Source of the DNA: Guyanagaster necrorhizus
Lineage: Eukaryota; Basidiomycota; Agaricomycetes; Agaricales; Physalacriaceae
Assembly (NCBI RefSeq): GCF_019112545.1
Contig: NW_025064889.1
Location: 1,099,893 to 1,163,892, forward strand
Length of the DNA stretch: 64,000 bases
Reading direction: 5' to 3'
Part shown: positions 23,244-34,354 of the stretch, in pieces
Layout of the letters: each line of letters begins with the position of its first letter
Position numbering within the stretch: position 1 is the first letter of the stretch
Program-made: the position numbers and the translations under genes
The notes under the pieces: generated by a model
The model's input: only the letters and a program-made list of their open reading frames with translations
Databases searched by the model: none
What the model was told of the DNA's origin: nothing

Positions 23244-25627
23244 TCACATACCCCATGCTGCCTTAATAACATCAGCAGCACGCTCAGCGATGATATAAAC
23301 CATAGCTTGAGGATGGCCGGCAGGAATGATGGGCTGAACAACAGTATATCATCAGATGAGTTCAACAATACAAAGGCAGAACTTACAAAGACCGAGGCAT
23401 CGACAATCCTTACTCCCTTGGCCTTCTTGAGCAGCAGCTGACCATCAACAACCCCTTCACCATCTTCCTTGCTCAACCTAGCAGTGCAGAACGGATGCTT
23501 GATGGTAGTCGCCCATCGGCTCAGGTATTCCTTGATCCCGTCGTCTGTGGTAGTGTTGACCGAGCCGATATACGGTCCGGTGATATATCCATCCCAAGCG
23601 TGTGCAGCGGCAAAACGTTGGGCAGCCTTGACGCTCTCAATCATAACATTGACATCGTAGTCAGTGCTTAGTATCTTCGGATCGATCGTAGGATGCTGGA
23701 AGGGATCGTTAGAGGCGAGAGTAATGGCTCCACCTGGATGATAGAGTTAGTTCAATACTATATTTCTCCGATGAAGGGAATAACGTACGAGATGTGGGTG
23801 TAACAACCACATTTATGATGGAAAAGTATGACCCCGACGTAGGGTTGGTTTGAGAAGTGGTAAAGAAACCGTCCTGTTGGGATTTTAGTAGTGGAAGGAA
23901 TACACATGACGGAAACACCGACAGCAAATGCAAGCTCGTAATGCGGCGAACTACAATTGAAAGGTGAAAGGTGAGCATACAATCATCGTAAAAAGACATA
24001 GGATGGCATACCCAGGTCCAGAAGTAGGATCCCCAAATTCAGCAAGGATAGACGAATTCTCCGGGAGACGGAGGAAAGCCCTGTCACCTTTTATCAGCGA
24101 TCAAAACAGACCCAACATCAGAGAAAATGCACATTTGAGTGGAGACCCCATTCGCAGCAAGACGACCGGTTCCATTTGCATAGTATTGTTCAAGAGCGGC
24201 CTCGAGAGCAGCTTCAGCACGGTAGATAGGATCCATAGTCCCATTGCTGTCCACGTTCCACTGGATTGGCAACAACGGGTGGTCAACAAGATTCTGTCCC
24301 ACCTCAGGCAGGTCAATAATGGGCTTGATGCCAACGGCGGCCAAGTCCAGAGACCTGCCAATTCCAGAGAGCATAAGAATCTGAGGGGTTCCAATGGCGC
24401 CAGCTGATAGAATGACTTCGCGCGTGGCAGAAACATTATAACGAGGGGCTGAACACAAATAATAAGTTCACAGTCCGAAAGAAAAAGGTGGTTCCCTCGA
24501 TGTACCAGTGGGATTCCTAGCAAACTCGACCGTGGTGAATACGGGAAGACCTTCTATTTCACCGTTCTGAATCAGCCTGGTGACTTGACTATTGTAAACA
24601 AGGTCGAGGTTGGAATGGTTTCTCAACGCGGGTTCGAGGTAGGCGGTCGCAGAACTACTTCTAAGAGGCCCACCGATGGTGCCTAATGATGCGTCAATCA
24701 GGCTATTACACTCCAGATAGAGAGCTCACTGTGCATCCACGAGACACCCAACATGTTCCCAGAGTTGTGATCTGGGTTCCACGGAAATTCTTCACTAAGC
24801 TCTGCGGTTGCTGCAATGACTCGATCATCGGTATCCGCAGGGTAGCCGTAAATGCTCGTCAACAGTGGCCCATCAGTCCCGTGGATCGAAGGAATGTACT
24901 GTCCAGTTTCGTTATGACCCTGTACAAACATTGGTCAGTGATCCTGTTTCACGAAGCAAGACATTCACATCGTTGGGGGGGACATGCTTCTCATTCTATT
25001 GAGAAAGGTTAGCATCAAAACTTGAACACATGGAAGTAAATACTATACCTTTAGAGCATAGGGAAACAGGTTATCCCAGTTCCAGCCGTCGTCGCCAGCC
25101 AGATCAGCGAAACGATCATAGTCGTCTGAAGAACCGCGAGTGTATACCATATAGTCTATTTCACATATCAGGAGATGTCATTGCAAGAGTGGTTGTACGT
25201 ACTAGTTGAACTGCTGCCTCCCAAAACATAGCCACGAGGATACGCAATGAGTTGGTTGTTTAGCGGTTCCTGAGGAATTGTAGTATAGTTCCAGTCAAAG
25301 GTTGTGTGCGGCGACGCTTGAGGACCAAAGAATGGTATGGTAATGAGATAAGAATCGAACCCGACATTGTTTCTCCCCGCTTCCACAATCAGAATAGAGG
25401 TGCTGGCATTCTCAGCCAGACGTGCAGCTATGACATTTCCCGCAGTCCCCGCTATTAATTGATGGTAAGTCAATGTGTCCCGTACATCTCGGATGTGCCT
25501 GCCCACCTCCAACGATGACGAAATCGTACTGTTTGTCCATAGGCAGCTGGCCGGGGTCGTCATATACGGCTGCTAAGCCAGACTTAAGCAAAGCTAAGAC
25601 GAGTCCGAGAGACAGAAGAGAAAACAT
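23244..25627 (-). CDS. Secreted GMC oxidoreductase (aryl-alcohol oxidase-like)
   Basis: FAD-dependent glucose-methanol-choline oxidoreductase, probably secreted and peroxide-forming (family AA3). The ATG at 25627 opens a signal peptide (MFSLLSLGLVLALLKSG). The FAD-binding motif FVIVGG(G)TAGN is split by an intron. GMC signature 2 (GAIGTPQILMLSGIG) lies near 24395. The C-terminal exons carry both expected catalytic histidines: HPFCTARLS near 23495 (relatives have HPVGTA, so Gly to Cys is odd) and PAGHPQAM near 23310. About ten short introns; the last is 23334-23386 (GTAAGT..CAG). Another short one (about 23880) restores the frame before DGFFTTSQTN. Stop is TGA. TATAAAAAGG lies at 25671-25680, 44 bp upstream. 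The frame appears intact although a transposon nest begins just past the stop. Aryl-alcohol oxidase, glucose oxidase and pyranose dehydrogenase cannot be told apart here. Confidence 0.88.
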
Positions 25628-26553
25628 GACGGATGACTCCTATGCTGAGGAGCTGAAGAGCAGGCGGGGACCTTTTTATACTTACAAAATCAAGTACCCC
25701 CAACAAAGCATTGGCGGCGTCGGAAGCCACCGGACTCGTTCCAGATATTGAGGAAGATGACGCGATATTCGTAAAATAACGGTCACCAAGGACATACTTG
25801 AAAAGATAATTCCTACACCGTGGTATCCTGAACAAGATGACCAGGTTATCAGTATACAAAGCCTCTAGGATGAAGATTGGTCGTACCTGGGTGGTACTTG
25901 GGTCTGCGTCGAGGAATAAATTTAGTTACCTACGACTCCATTGAATCTTGTTTTCGGTTCTGCCAAGGAGACGGGGCCCACTCCACCGACCAAAAGTTCC
26001 CGCTCCCGCTACATCGGTAAGACTGATCGGACGATGCAGGAGAGACAGCTGTAGTGCGTAAGACAGCATAAGACAGTTTATTTTCAATATATGAATCGAG
26101 TATATGCATACATCAATGGAAAATGGAGACTTACGAGGTCGCCGAAAGTTTCAATATTTCCTTTGAGAAGGACTTCTGGAGCTAACACTATTCTTATCCC
26201 TGGTGCATATGAACAACGCATCATCTGAGTGGCTCAAAAGCTGTGCGAGCCGGTGGCGTTTCCTGCAAGTGCTTATGAGGAAGTGGTAAGTGCATTCACA
26301 GTTATTCAGCCCCCAAAAAAGGAAACGTTATTTCCGGCCCTGTGGCACGCTGTCTTAATATAGTTGCCGATCATCAAAGTAAATAGTTCGCGCGAGGCAG
26401 ACCCTTTTTTCCACGTCTAACCGGATGATTAAGAAGACTGAAATAAGTGGAGTTGGGAGTCGTGCATCCCACCTCTGGTATGGTGGGCGCACACACAAGC
26501 CACGCCGTTCTTTCACCACCTTCAAGTTTGCCGTATCCAATAATCCACAACCC
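25628..26553. promoter_or_regulatory. Divergent intergenic region between GMC and MFS genes
   Basis: 926 bp shared upstream space of two divergently transcribed genes. It holds the TATA box of the GMC gene (25671-25680, minus strand). I see no convincing gene; the minus-strand open frame 25584-25859 overlaps the GMC start and looks like chance. Confidence 0.5.
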
Positions 26554-28821
26554 ATGGAGTCACATAGTACTACCACAACCGTCGACGGTCCCGAGCGGGA
26601 AACGCGATCGTCGCTTTCAACCCTTCAAATGGTGTCGCTGATAACAACATGTACAATGACTATGTGGGTAAACGTAGGTTGCTCTTTGCTTCCTTCAGAA
26701 ACCATATTCTCATCCACAATGTAGAGCTCAAACAATACTTCCGTTTCAATTTCATTGCCATCTATTGGTGAAGGCTTGAATATTGAAGAGACCCAATTAC
26801 AGTGGCTGGTAAGTCTTGGCGTACCGTCGGCATGACATTAACCCACCGTCAACTTCCCAGGTATCGGCCTATGCTCTGAGTTCTGTACGATTATACTGGA
26901 GGTCAACCATTGACACCAACTAAGCACATATCTCCCCAGGGATGTCTTTTTCCCATGTTCGGACGTCTTGCAGACCTCTATGGACGTAAGCTGGTCTTCA
27001 TGACCGGCTCGCCATCTTTACCCTTGCCTGTGGCTTTGCCCAAAAGTACGTCTCCGTCATTGTCCTGGGACTCTTACCAACCACTCACTAAAATCAGATG
27101 AAATTGTACTGGATGTGCTACGCGGTATTCAAGGAATTGGTATAGCCGCCGCTCTGCCCGCATCAGTGAGCATCGCCTATTACCATTTATTTCCTGATGA
27201 CTTGAACCGATCATCAACTATAGATGGGAATCCTAACGCACACTTTCCCCGCCGAAAAAATTCGTTCTATCGCCTTTTCCACCTTCGCTGCTGGGGCACC
27301 CTTAGGCGCGTCCACCGGTATGGCATTAGGCGCCACCCTCACCCAACTCTCTAAGTATGTAATTAACCTAATAACGCCGAACTATTGTCTGATTATTCTT
27401 CTGAAAGCCCATCCTGGCGAAGTAATTTCTGTCGACCGGTCTGACGGTTTTATACATGGTCGTTGGATTTTGGGCTATACCCAAGGACGATCCATCCACG
27501 GAAGTAGACAAACGTGTTGACTGGCTCGGCGCATTCCTAGTAACGGCTAGCCTGACTCTCATCATCTTCGTCCTTAGTGATGGAGAGGTGGCACCCAACA
27601 AATGGGCGACTTCCTGTAAGCTTGGTATTCTCTTCATTGAATATCTTTATTTACGTTCTATCCAGACATCATCGCGCTCCTCGTAGTCGGTGTCATCATC
27701 CTTAGCCTTTTCTTGCTATGGCAATGGTACTTTGAACGTGTCCAGCGCAATCCAAACGCGCGATATTCTGCATTCACTCCACCACCCATCATGAAACTCT
27801 CTCTCTGGGCGCGCAGAAACGGGAAATTCGGGGCAATCATGGTCACCGTCATGTTCACTTACTGTTCATTTTTGGGATGGAATTTCTGGACCCAGGTACG
27901 TGAAGGATGATGTACTCACGAGTGATGTGCTTACCGCAAAGGCTTTTTCAGCTCTATTATCAAAACTACCAACGCTATACCCCCGTTGGTACTATGATTC
28001 GGCTGTTCCCCATGTTCGTCACCGGAGTTATCGGCAATTTTATCATTGCAATCATCATCGCTCGGGTTTCTGTGGTCTGGATTCTAGGTTGGTGGATTCC
28101 CAAAGCAATTGACTGAAGGAAATATGCTCATTCTCATACTTCAGCAAGCGGAACATTCATTACCGCCTGTGCCGCAATCTTCGCTGAAATCGACCCCGAA
28201 GCAACATACTGGGCCTACGGTTTCCCTAGCGCCATTTTCTCTGTCTTTGGGGCCGATTTCGTCTTTGCTGCTGGGATGATATTCGTAGCGAGAATTGTCG
28301 AGCCGCACGAACAGAACCTCTCCGGTGCTTTGTTCCAGACGATGTACCAGGTTGATGATTTCTTTCTTGAACAAGAACTGGACGTTGATGTTCTCGACAG
28401 ACTGGGACAGCACTGGGAGTTACGGTCTCTACAATCGTTTTCAACCGCGTCGTCGCTCAGGACTCGTTGAATATGGGTGTCATAGTGGACGAAGCAAACG
28501 GTGATGCTCTACGAGAAGCTTTGCTGAATGGCTACAAGGCAGCTGAGTGGACCGCATTCACCTTTGGAGCCATCGGCATGTCATTCATTTGCTTCCATCA
28601 TTAGAGTCGAATTAATGTGTCATATAGGTGCACTTCTGGCCATTCTTTTCTTCTGGAATGTCGGAATCGTTGGAGACAAGGGTACATTGGAGGAAGCCAA
28701 ACCTATATCAACAGCTCAAAGCACTTCCACAGCGGCTGTTGCTCGAGACGTGGGGAAAGCGATGCAAGAAATTCCTAGACTGGTGACGAGTTCTACTCCA
28801 TCGGAGAACGTGCATCAGTAA
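26554..28821 (+). CDS. Major facilitator superfamily transporter (DHA-type, ATR1-like)
   Basis: Plasma-membrane proton-coupled exporter, likely 12-14 helices. The start at 26554 gives a polar N terminus (MESHSTTTTVDGPERE) before the first helix (TLQMVSLITTCTMTMW). The MFS motif between helices 2 and 3 is clear near 26940-26995 (GRLADLYGRK). Further exons give FAAGAPLGASTGMALG, DWLGAFLVTASLTLIIFVLSD, MFTYCSFLGWNFW, IGNFIIAIIIARVS and AIFAEIDPEATYWAYGF. The last helix (LLAILFFWNVGIVG) precedes a Ser/Thr-rich tail ending at 28821. About ten short introns; exon edges are approximate. The family exports toxicants, weak acids or amino acids; substrate cannot be read from sequence. It is divergent to the GMC gene and convergent with the NCS1 gene. 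Confidence 0.85.
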
Positions 28822-29761
28822 AAAAATTATTGTATAGAAGGAATATACAACGCACCACAGATATGGACACTACTGACACTTTAACTTAACCTAGACATCA
28901 TTGTATCCACTAGAAGCCGATGACATCCTGGCTTTTTTCAACCGGACCTTGTAATACTATTCAAACAGAATAAACACTTTCCTCCGGAGTCCGCAAAGCG
29001 ACAAGCACGCATCATTATCCAGGGGGCCACGTCTCTCGCTTGGAAAGAAGTATCCGTGATCAATACCCACCATGAGTAACCTTTACTCCGAGTTCTGTCA
29101 TCCAACTCTGCATGTATTTAACATCGATTCTTATCTCCAAATTAGAAGACGAAGAACGAACCAAGTGAAAGAACATATCGTAAGTCCAGGCAAGAAAACG
29201 TCGCTTAGAGCCTCTAGTACGCAGATAATTTCACCCCATGTAAGAACTCAAGCAATGTCCCTGCCCTCCGTCTTCACATGGGTGAGAAATGGTACCGTTA
29301 CGGCTTTCCCACGCAATGTCCATCAGATTGCGACTTTTGACTGCCTCTTCGTGTTTCTTAAAAGCCCTTGCATGCTTATTGTCGCCGAAAAAACCACCCA
29401 GGCTGGGAATAAAGCCTTTGATAATATTGAGACATCGCATAGTATCCTGTAAATAATGGCGAAGTGCAGATATCAAGTGGGGCGAATCGTCCAGCAGAGC
29501 TAACCGCATCAACGCTGATGACCAAGTAACCTACTGAAAGAAGGCGTCTCTGCTGAGGACCTTCGTAGCTCGGCCGTCAGTGTGGCCTTAATGTTGGCAA
29601 TGGTTGCTTCAAGTAGCGGGAAATCGCATCTGCGTAGAGTCCCATATTCGTACCATACACGACGAAACAGCTTGTGACACGTCAAAAGATTGCAGCAAAA
29701 TGGGCTGGACAGTGTACGTCTCTCGCCTGGAAAGGTGCACGTGCTCGATAACTCTTACTCA
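28822..29761. other. Intergenic, no recognised gene
   Basis: 940 bp between two convergent transporter genes. A minus-strand 93-codon open frame (29231-29512, LRHYLQDTMRCLNIIKGF) overlaps a plus-strand one of 126 codons. Neither matches anything I know. Confidence 0.4.
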
Positions 29762-32409
29762 CTACATTTGCTTTGAGTCCTTCTCCTCTACTAGACTCGA
29801 AACAGAAGACTCCGCGGGCCCAAACGTACCAAACACATCTTTCTCATCCACATCACCGACGCCCAGTGGCGGCCACAGCTTATTCAGAAACAGCCACGTC
29901 GCAGCACTTATAGTAAATCCTAACGGCCAGGACATGTAGTAGACACGTCTTCAAAGATAATCATCAGTTTCGTCCGCAAATGACATCACGCAGATAACTT
30001 ACATCCATATCGTACTAACGCGGATCGAGTCCGGGGTGATAGACGCGCAGAACCCGGGCATACTAGGCCAGACACCCTGTCAAATCTGATGTTCGAGGTA
30101 GACCCTTGAGTAGATCTGATAATCACGTACAAGGATCCACGCTACTGGTGCTCGCCAGTTGATGCCATGCCAAAACCAGTAGTCACTAGATGAGTTCGGG
30201 ATGAAGAGATGAGACAGTTTTAACCGTCGTCGTCGTAGAAGATGGTAATCCGCCTGTGACAACTGGTCAGTACCAACCAGATCATACCCGAGAAAGGGAG
30301 GCGCACGGTCATTATGCCTGAAAGAGGGCCAAGGAAGACAGCGTATCCTGAGATCACGGAGATGAACGAGTTTGCGCTCTATTTGTGAGGTGTCAATGTT
30401 CCTTGAGGCGTCTTTGTAAATAGTCCAGACGCACGTTGAGGATCTTCCACGGATTAATGCATATCCCAATTATCCCGACGATGAAAGCGCCCCGTTTGAT
30501 ATCGATATATCTATGCGGCTGGATGTCAACAAATTGTCGTCAAGCAATACCCTGACTTACCGAGGGAGGAGCACAGCGAGATCTATCCCTCCGACAACAC
30601 CGCATGCGGTGACCTATACATGTAACGTTACGAAATTTCCACAAGAAAAGAAACAAAAGGGTACGTTGACGGATAGCTGAGACACGAAGAAAGCAAAGGC
30701 TGCAAAAAAAACGGCCGCACGAGTTCCCGGACCGCTGTACTCCTGAATCGCTTGTAACAAATCGTATAATTTCCTTGTCAATTCGAGTTAGTCGATGGAA
30801 AACTAAGATGACAAAGTGTAGTTTACCAGAGGAGAGGTTCGTCAGGATAGAATCCACGAGCGCAGGATGTGGTCACCTTAACTCGATGAGCATTAGCATA
30901 ATGTGAAAATTTAAAGGCTTACGATTCCGAGCACGTTAGTTCCCAATAAACACAAAGGAATAATGAAGATCTGCCCGTACAATTGGTCACCAGGTTTTGC
31001 AGCATAACGAGAAAAATCTAGATATCACTGTTAGATGCAAGTAACCTGGATAGCATAGCTACCACATTACCGCTCTGGTAAAGAATCTAGGGCGGACATA
31101 TCAGCGGAGATCCAGAAAATGGAAAATAGAATTAACCAACTCCTCCAGCCCAACCACCGATCCCGCTCGTGATCATACGCATCATGGCCCAACCTAACGC
31201 CGCCCCCTTGAGCTCCCCAATCCCGGAAACAGTTTCAGGGTTGCTAATGAGTGGGCCCCCGTTGCCTTGTTTTACGATAGCCCATATGAAGACTGCTAAT
31301 GCCGCAATGATGACAATGACTGAAGATACGATTGAGGAGAGTCGATATCTGAAGAATAAGTACAGTTGATGCATAGAGAATCCTTGTGAATATCTTACTG
31401 TTCTGGCCGAAGAAGGAGGAAAGGACATGAGATGAGCCAGAAGATAATGAAGGAGACTGGACACAAAAATCGGTCAGTCACTGACGCTCGCAACTAGGCA
31501 ATGTACCAACTAAAGTCGTTCGTCTTCATGGCAACTCCAGGTCCGAATGTGTTTCTCATATTGTAGAATCTTGCTAGGGAACAACGTCAGAATCGTCTAC
31601 GAGAATGACGAATGCAAAACTCACGCCATATCGACCCAATCATAATTTTGACCATTTGACCACCGTACCACCCTTGAACGCCGTACCAGCAGCACGAGAG
31701 GATTACGCGATTGAGCAGTGGAAACCAAGATCCACGACTAGTGGGATTCTCAGAGGGATGGAGGGACGGAGGAGAGGTAGGAAACTAACATTCCCCAAGC
31801 ACTGCGGTTGAGGACGGCCTACAAGCAAGCTTGTTACAAAGATCTCAGTTGAGGGATTAAAGACGCACGAATGGAATGTGCCATTTTCCTCCTCCATGGC
31901 CACTTATTACGAGAGCGAGGCATATTCTGCATCAAGGTGAATACGAGAAAATAAAATGAAGAGAAATGTTGACATTATCGTACTAATGGCATTCACTTGG
32001 ACTCCAGTGAGAACGCTAAAACACGGGTATATAAGAAACTCACCTGCGATAGCTTGACCAACAGTCAACCCAAGAGCCACTAAAGAACTGTTAACGCCCT
32101 CGAACTAAAAGACGCGACTAGACCCTCACGGGCTGCAGACGCCCCAGACCATTCCGCGATATTGATAGCTTTTATTACTATGAGTGGAGTGTGCACGAGT
32201 GGTTCGACTATGAACCCACATTTCGAAAGCCAGAAAAAGATAAAATCTCTTTTGGTCCACGTCCTCCTCGCGGGTGAGAAAGGGAGTATATCGTTGTTCC
32301 GGTAGGGTGAAGCATCCGGCGCGACCTACGTATACGATGAGCGCGGCGTCACTCAAGAAATCGATGCCCTGACCTCCAGAGCTTTCAGTACAGCCTGTAC
32401 CCATGCCAT
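29762..32409 (-). CDS. NCS1-family nucleobase/nucleoside/thiamine-type permease
   Basis: Nucleobase:cation symporter-1 family membrane protein, probably at the plasma membrane. The start at 32409 gives MAWVQAVLKALE; a 48-bp intron then leads in frame to RNNDILPFSPARRTWT, the usual N-terminal NCS1 box. Next exons read INIAEWSGAS and LVALGLTVGQAIA (helix 1 and 2 signatures), then NPETVSGIGELKGAALGW and NQSDFSRYA(A)KPG near 31130. That loop is typical of the Fur subgroup (uracil, allantoin, uridine, thiamine carriers). The C-terminal exon ends in a helix (ATWLFLNKLWPPLG) and an acidic tail. TATAAA lies at 32450-32455, 41 bp upstream. Helix 1 reads WLSKSINIAEWS where relatives have WISDAF, a possible specificity change. 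Many introns; internal edges approximate. Confidence 0.85.
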
Positions 32410-32894
32410 CGCGCGATCCACAGCAGGATTTGCCTCGGCTCCGTGGAGATTTATAAAGAAGACTTGCCCCACAAGAAAAAGCGACGACAGGGGATTTGGT
32501 CTATCCCCATCGCGGCTCTCCCGGTCGCTGTTCCGGATGTGAATTACGTATAGAGAGCATCAAATAGAGGACGCCTTTTGAAAGCGTAGTCGAGCCTTCC
32601 ATCTCGAAGAAAACAAATGCCAAACAATTCGTGGTGAAAGATAGAAGATGAGTTAGTGATGAGGTTGAAAGTCATGAATTCCGTATGCACGAACACGATG
32701 GTGATGGTCGATCATAAGAAAGGTGATCAGCCAAAGAGTTTGGAGCACGAGTACTATATATTCCGCTAGGGAAATAACTACATATATGTGGCGAAAATGT
32801 ACGCAAAGTCCCAATTATATGCGATTTTGATACACTACAAGGTTCCAACGAGATATTTGCTACAATCAGTATAATCATGTCCATGGGGTACGTA
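32410..32894. other. Intergenic, promoter of the NCS1 gene
   Basis: Holds the minus-strand TATA box at 32450-32455. The rest shows no gene I recognise. Confidence 0.4.
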
Positions 32895-33835
32895 TCAACC
32901 GGAGTTGGCAGGTTTAGCTGCATACCGGGGGAGAGATTCAAGGGGTTTCGAGATGAGGAAGCCTTTCAAGCCCGCCACCTTTTCGCCCTGGCGACCAAAG
33001 CCAAATCCAGCTTTGGAGTCTTCGGAGCGTTTTTCTTCATTGGTGTTGTGGCTGAAGGCATTGGAGACGAAGGAGGGTACTGAAGTAGGGACAGGGATAC
33101 CAGCTACGTGGGTAGGGAGCACACTGGTCGCTGCACTCTTAGCATGATCGCGCCAAGACGTGACTGAACGTTTGGTCTTGGCTGACTGGCGGAAGATGAG
33201 GCCAGCGAGCATGTTCAGGCAGCCGATGGAGAAGAGGAAAAAAGCGGATACAAGGGTAAAGTCGTCAACGTGGTGGGAGAGGACTGCGGCACCGATTCTG
33301 GTATCATCATCAGCAAAAATAAACTAGAAAAAATAATTGTGTAGTACGCACAAGCACTGGATGATCCCTAAAGCACCCAGACCAAAGTCATCACCGAGAA
33401 CAGGGAAGAAACGATTGAAGAACACGGAAGGCCAGCCGAATTCAGAGAAGAGCAGAACGACGGTCTGACCGATGATGAGGAGCCTGTTCAACACGGCCCA
33501 GAAAATCCCAGCAGCTTGGTTGGGCACGGTGCTTCCACTGCAATCTTTTAGGTACTACAACCAGACCAACAAAAAGCAGACATACTCGATATAGTCCGTA
33601 TCCACCACCGTCGAATTCGAAGAGGACGTCCTGTCGCTAGACGTACTCTGGTACCGGTTCACAGCTTTGACATCGTTGACCAGCGTCTCGATGTTGCTCG
33701 CAAACACGAGAAGAAGGCCGATAATGCTCAAGGTACGGATGATATTGAGACCAATGAATATGTCTATAATAAAGCATCAGAAAAAGTGGTGCCATCACCG
33801 GAAAGAAAGTGTTTACATGCACGAGGAGGCAGCAT
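32895..33835 (-). CDS. DUF7598-like four-helix membrane protein
   Basis: Small integral membrane protein of a family I associate with DUF7598 in agaricomycetes; function unknown. Exon 1 (from the ATG at 33835) gives MLPPRA, then a 53-bp intron, then IFIGLNIIRTLSIIGLLL (helix 1). A Ser/Thr-rich loop and VPNQAAGIFWAVLNRLLIIG (helix 2) follow, then FFNRFFPVLGDDFGLGALG, the most conserved block. Then come AAVLSHHVDDFTLVSAFFLF and GCLNMLAGLIFRQSA (helices 3 and 4). A roughly 80-residue basic/Ser-rich cytosolic tail ends at 32895. The frame is intact once four introns are removed. A TATATAAAG box is at 33973-33981. Confidence 0.8.
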
Positions 33836-34354
33836 GATTTATTAGACAATATAGATGAAGCAACCAGGCTTGAGTGGACGTGAGAGGTGCACCGGTGCAC
33901 CAGACGTGAAATGAGCGTAAAGACGAGAGAATCGGCGAAGAGTGGTATTAGCGTCGTCAATGCGAAGCCCAGCTTTATATATTACTCCATTGTACAGAGA
34001 ACAAAAAGAGGACAATGACCGGAGAAGACTGCGTGTGTGGCGTAGCGACCAAGAATTTCAAATTGACTTTGCCGCTTATTGTCTTGTTTCGCATCGGGGC
34101 ACACACTTTGTATTCGATTACAGGTGTCTGTATCCGCCTCTCTTCATCCATACTCCGTCGTGCCCACCACTGTCATATGCATCACCATCAAGCAACGTTA
34201 ACATCGACATAGCAATCAGACAGAATAGCAGCTGGCGATGATGGCGGGCAACGAGTAAGAACCTTTCGCACATGTTCTGAATTCCGTCCTGACGACACGG
34301 TCAGAAATTTAATGCATACAATGGTTTTACAAACGTACAAATACATCAGGTATA
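33836..34354. other. Intergenic, no recognised gene
   Basis: About 520 bp; the TATATAAAG at 33973-33981 serves the DUF7598-like gene. The short plus-strand frames have no recognisable features. Confidence 0.4.

Noticed and set aside
25584..25859. A 91-codon minus-strand gene upstream of the GMC oxidoreductase
   Set aside because: It overlaps the GMC start and its TATA box and has no coding character; the signal peptide start at 25627 is better.
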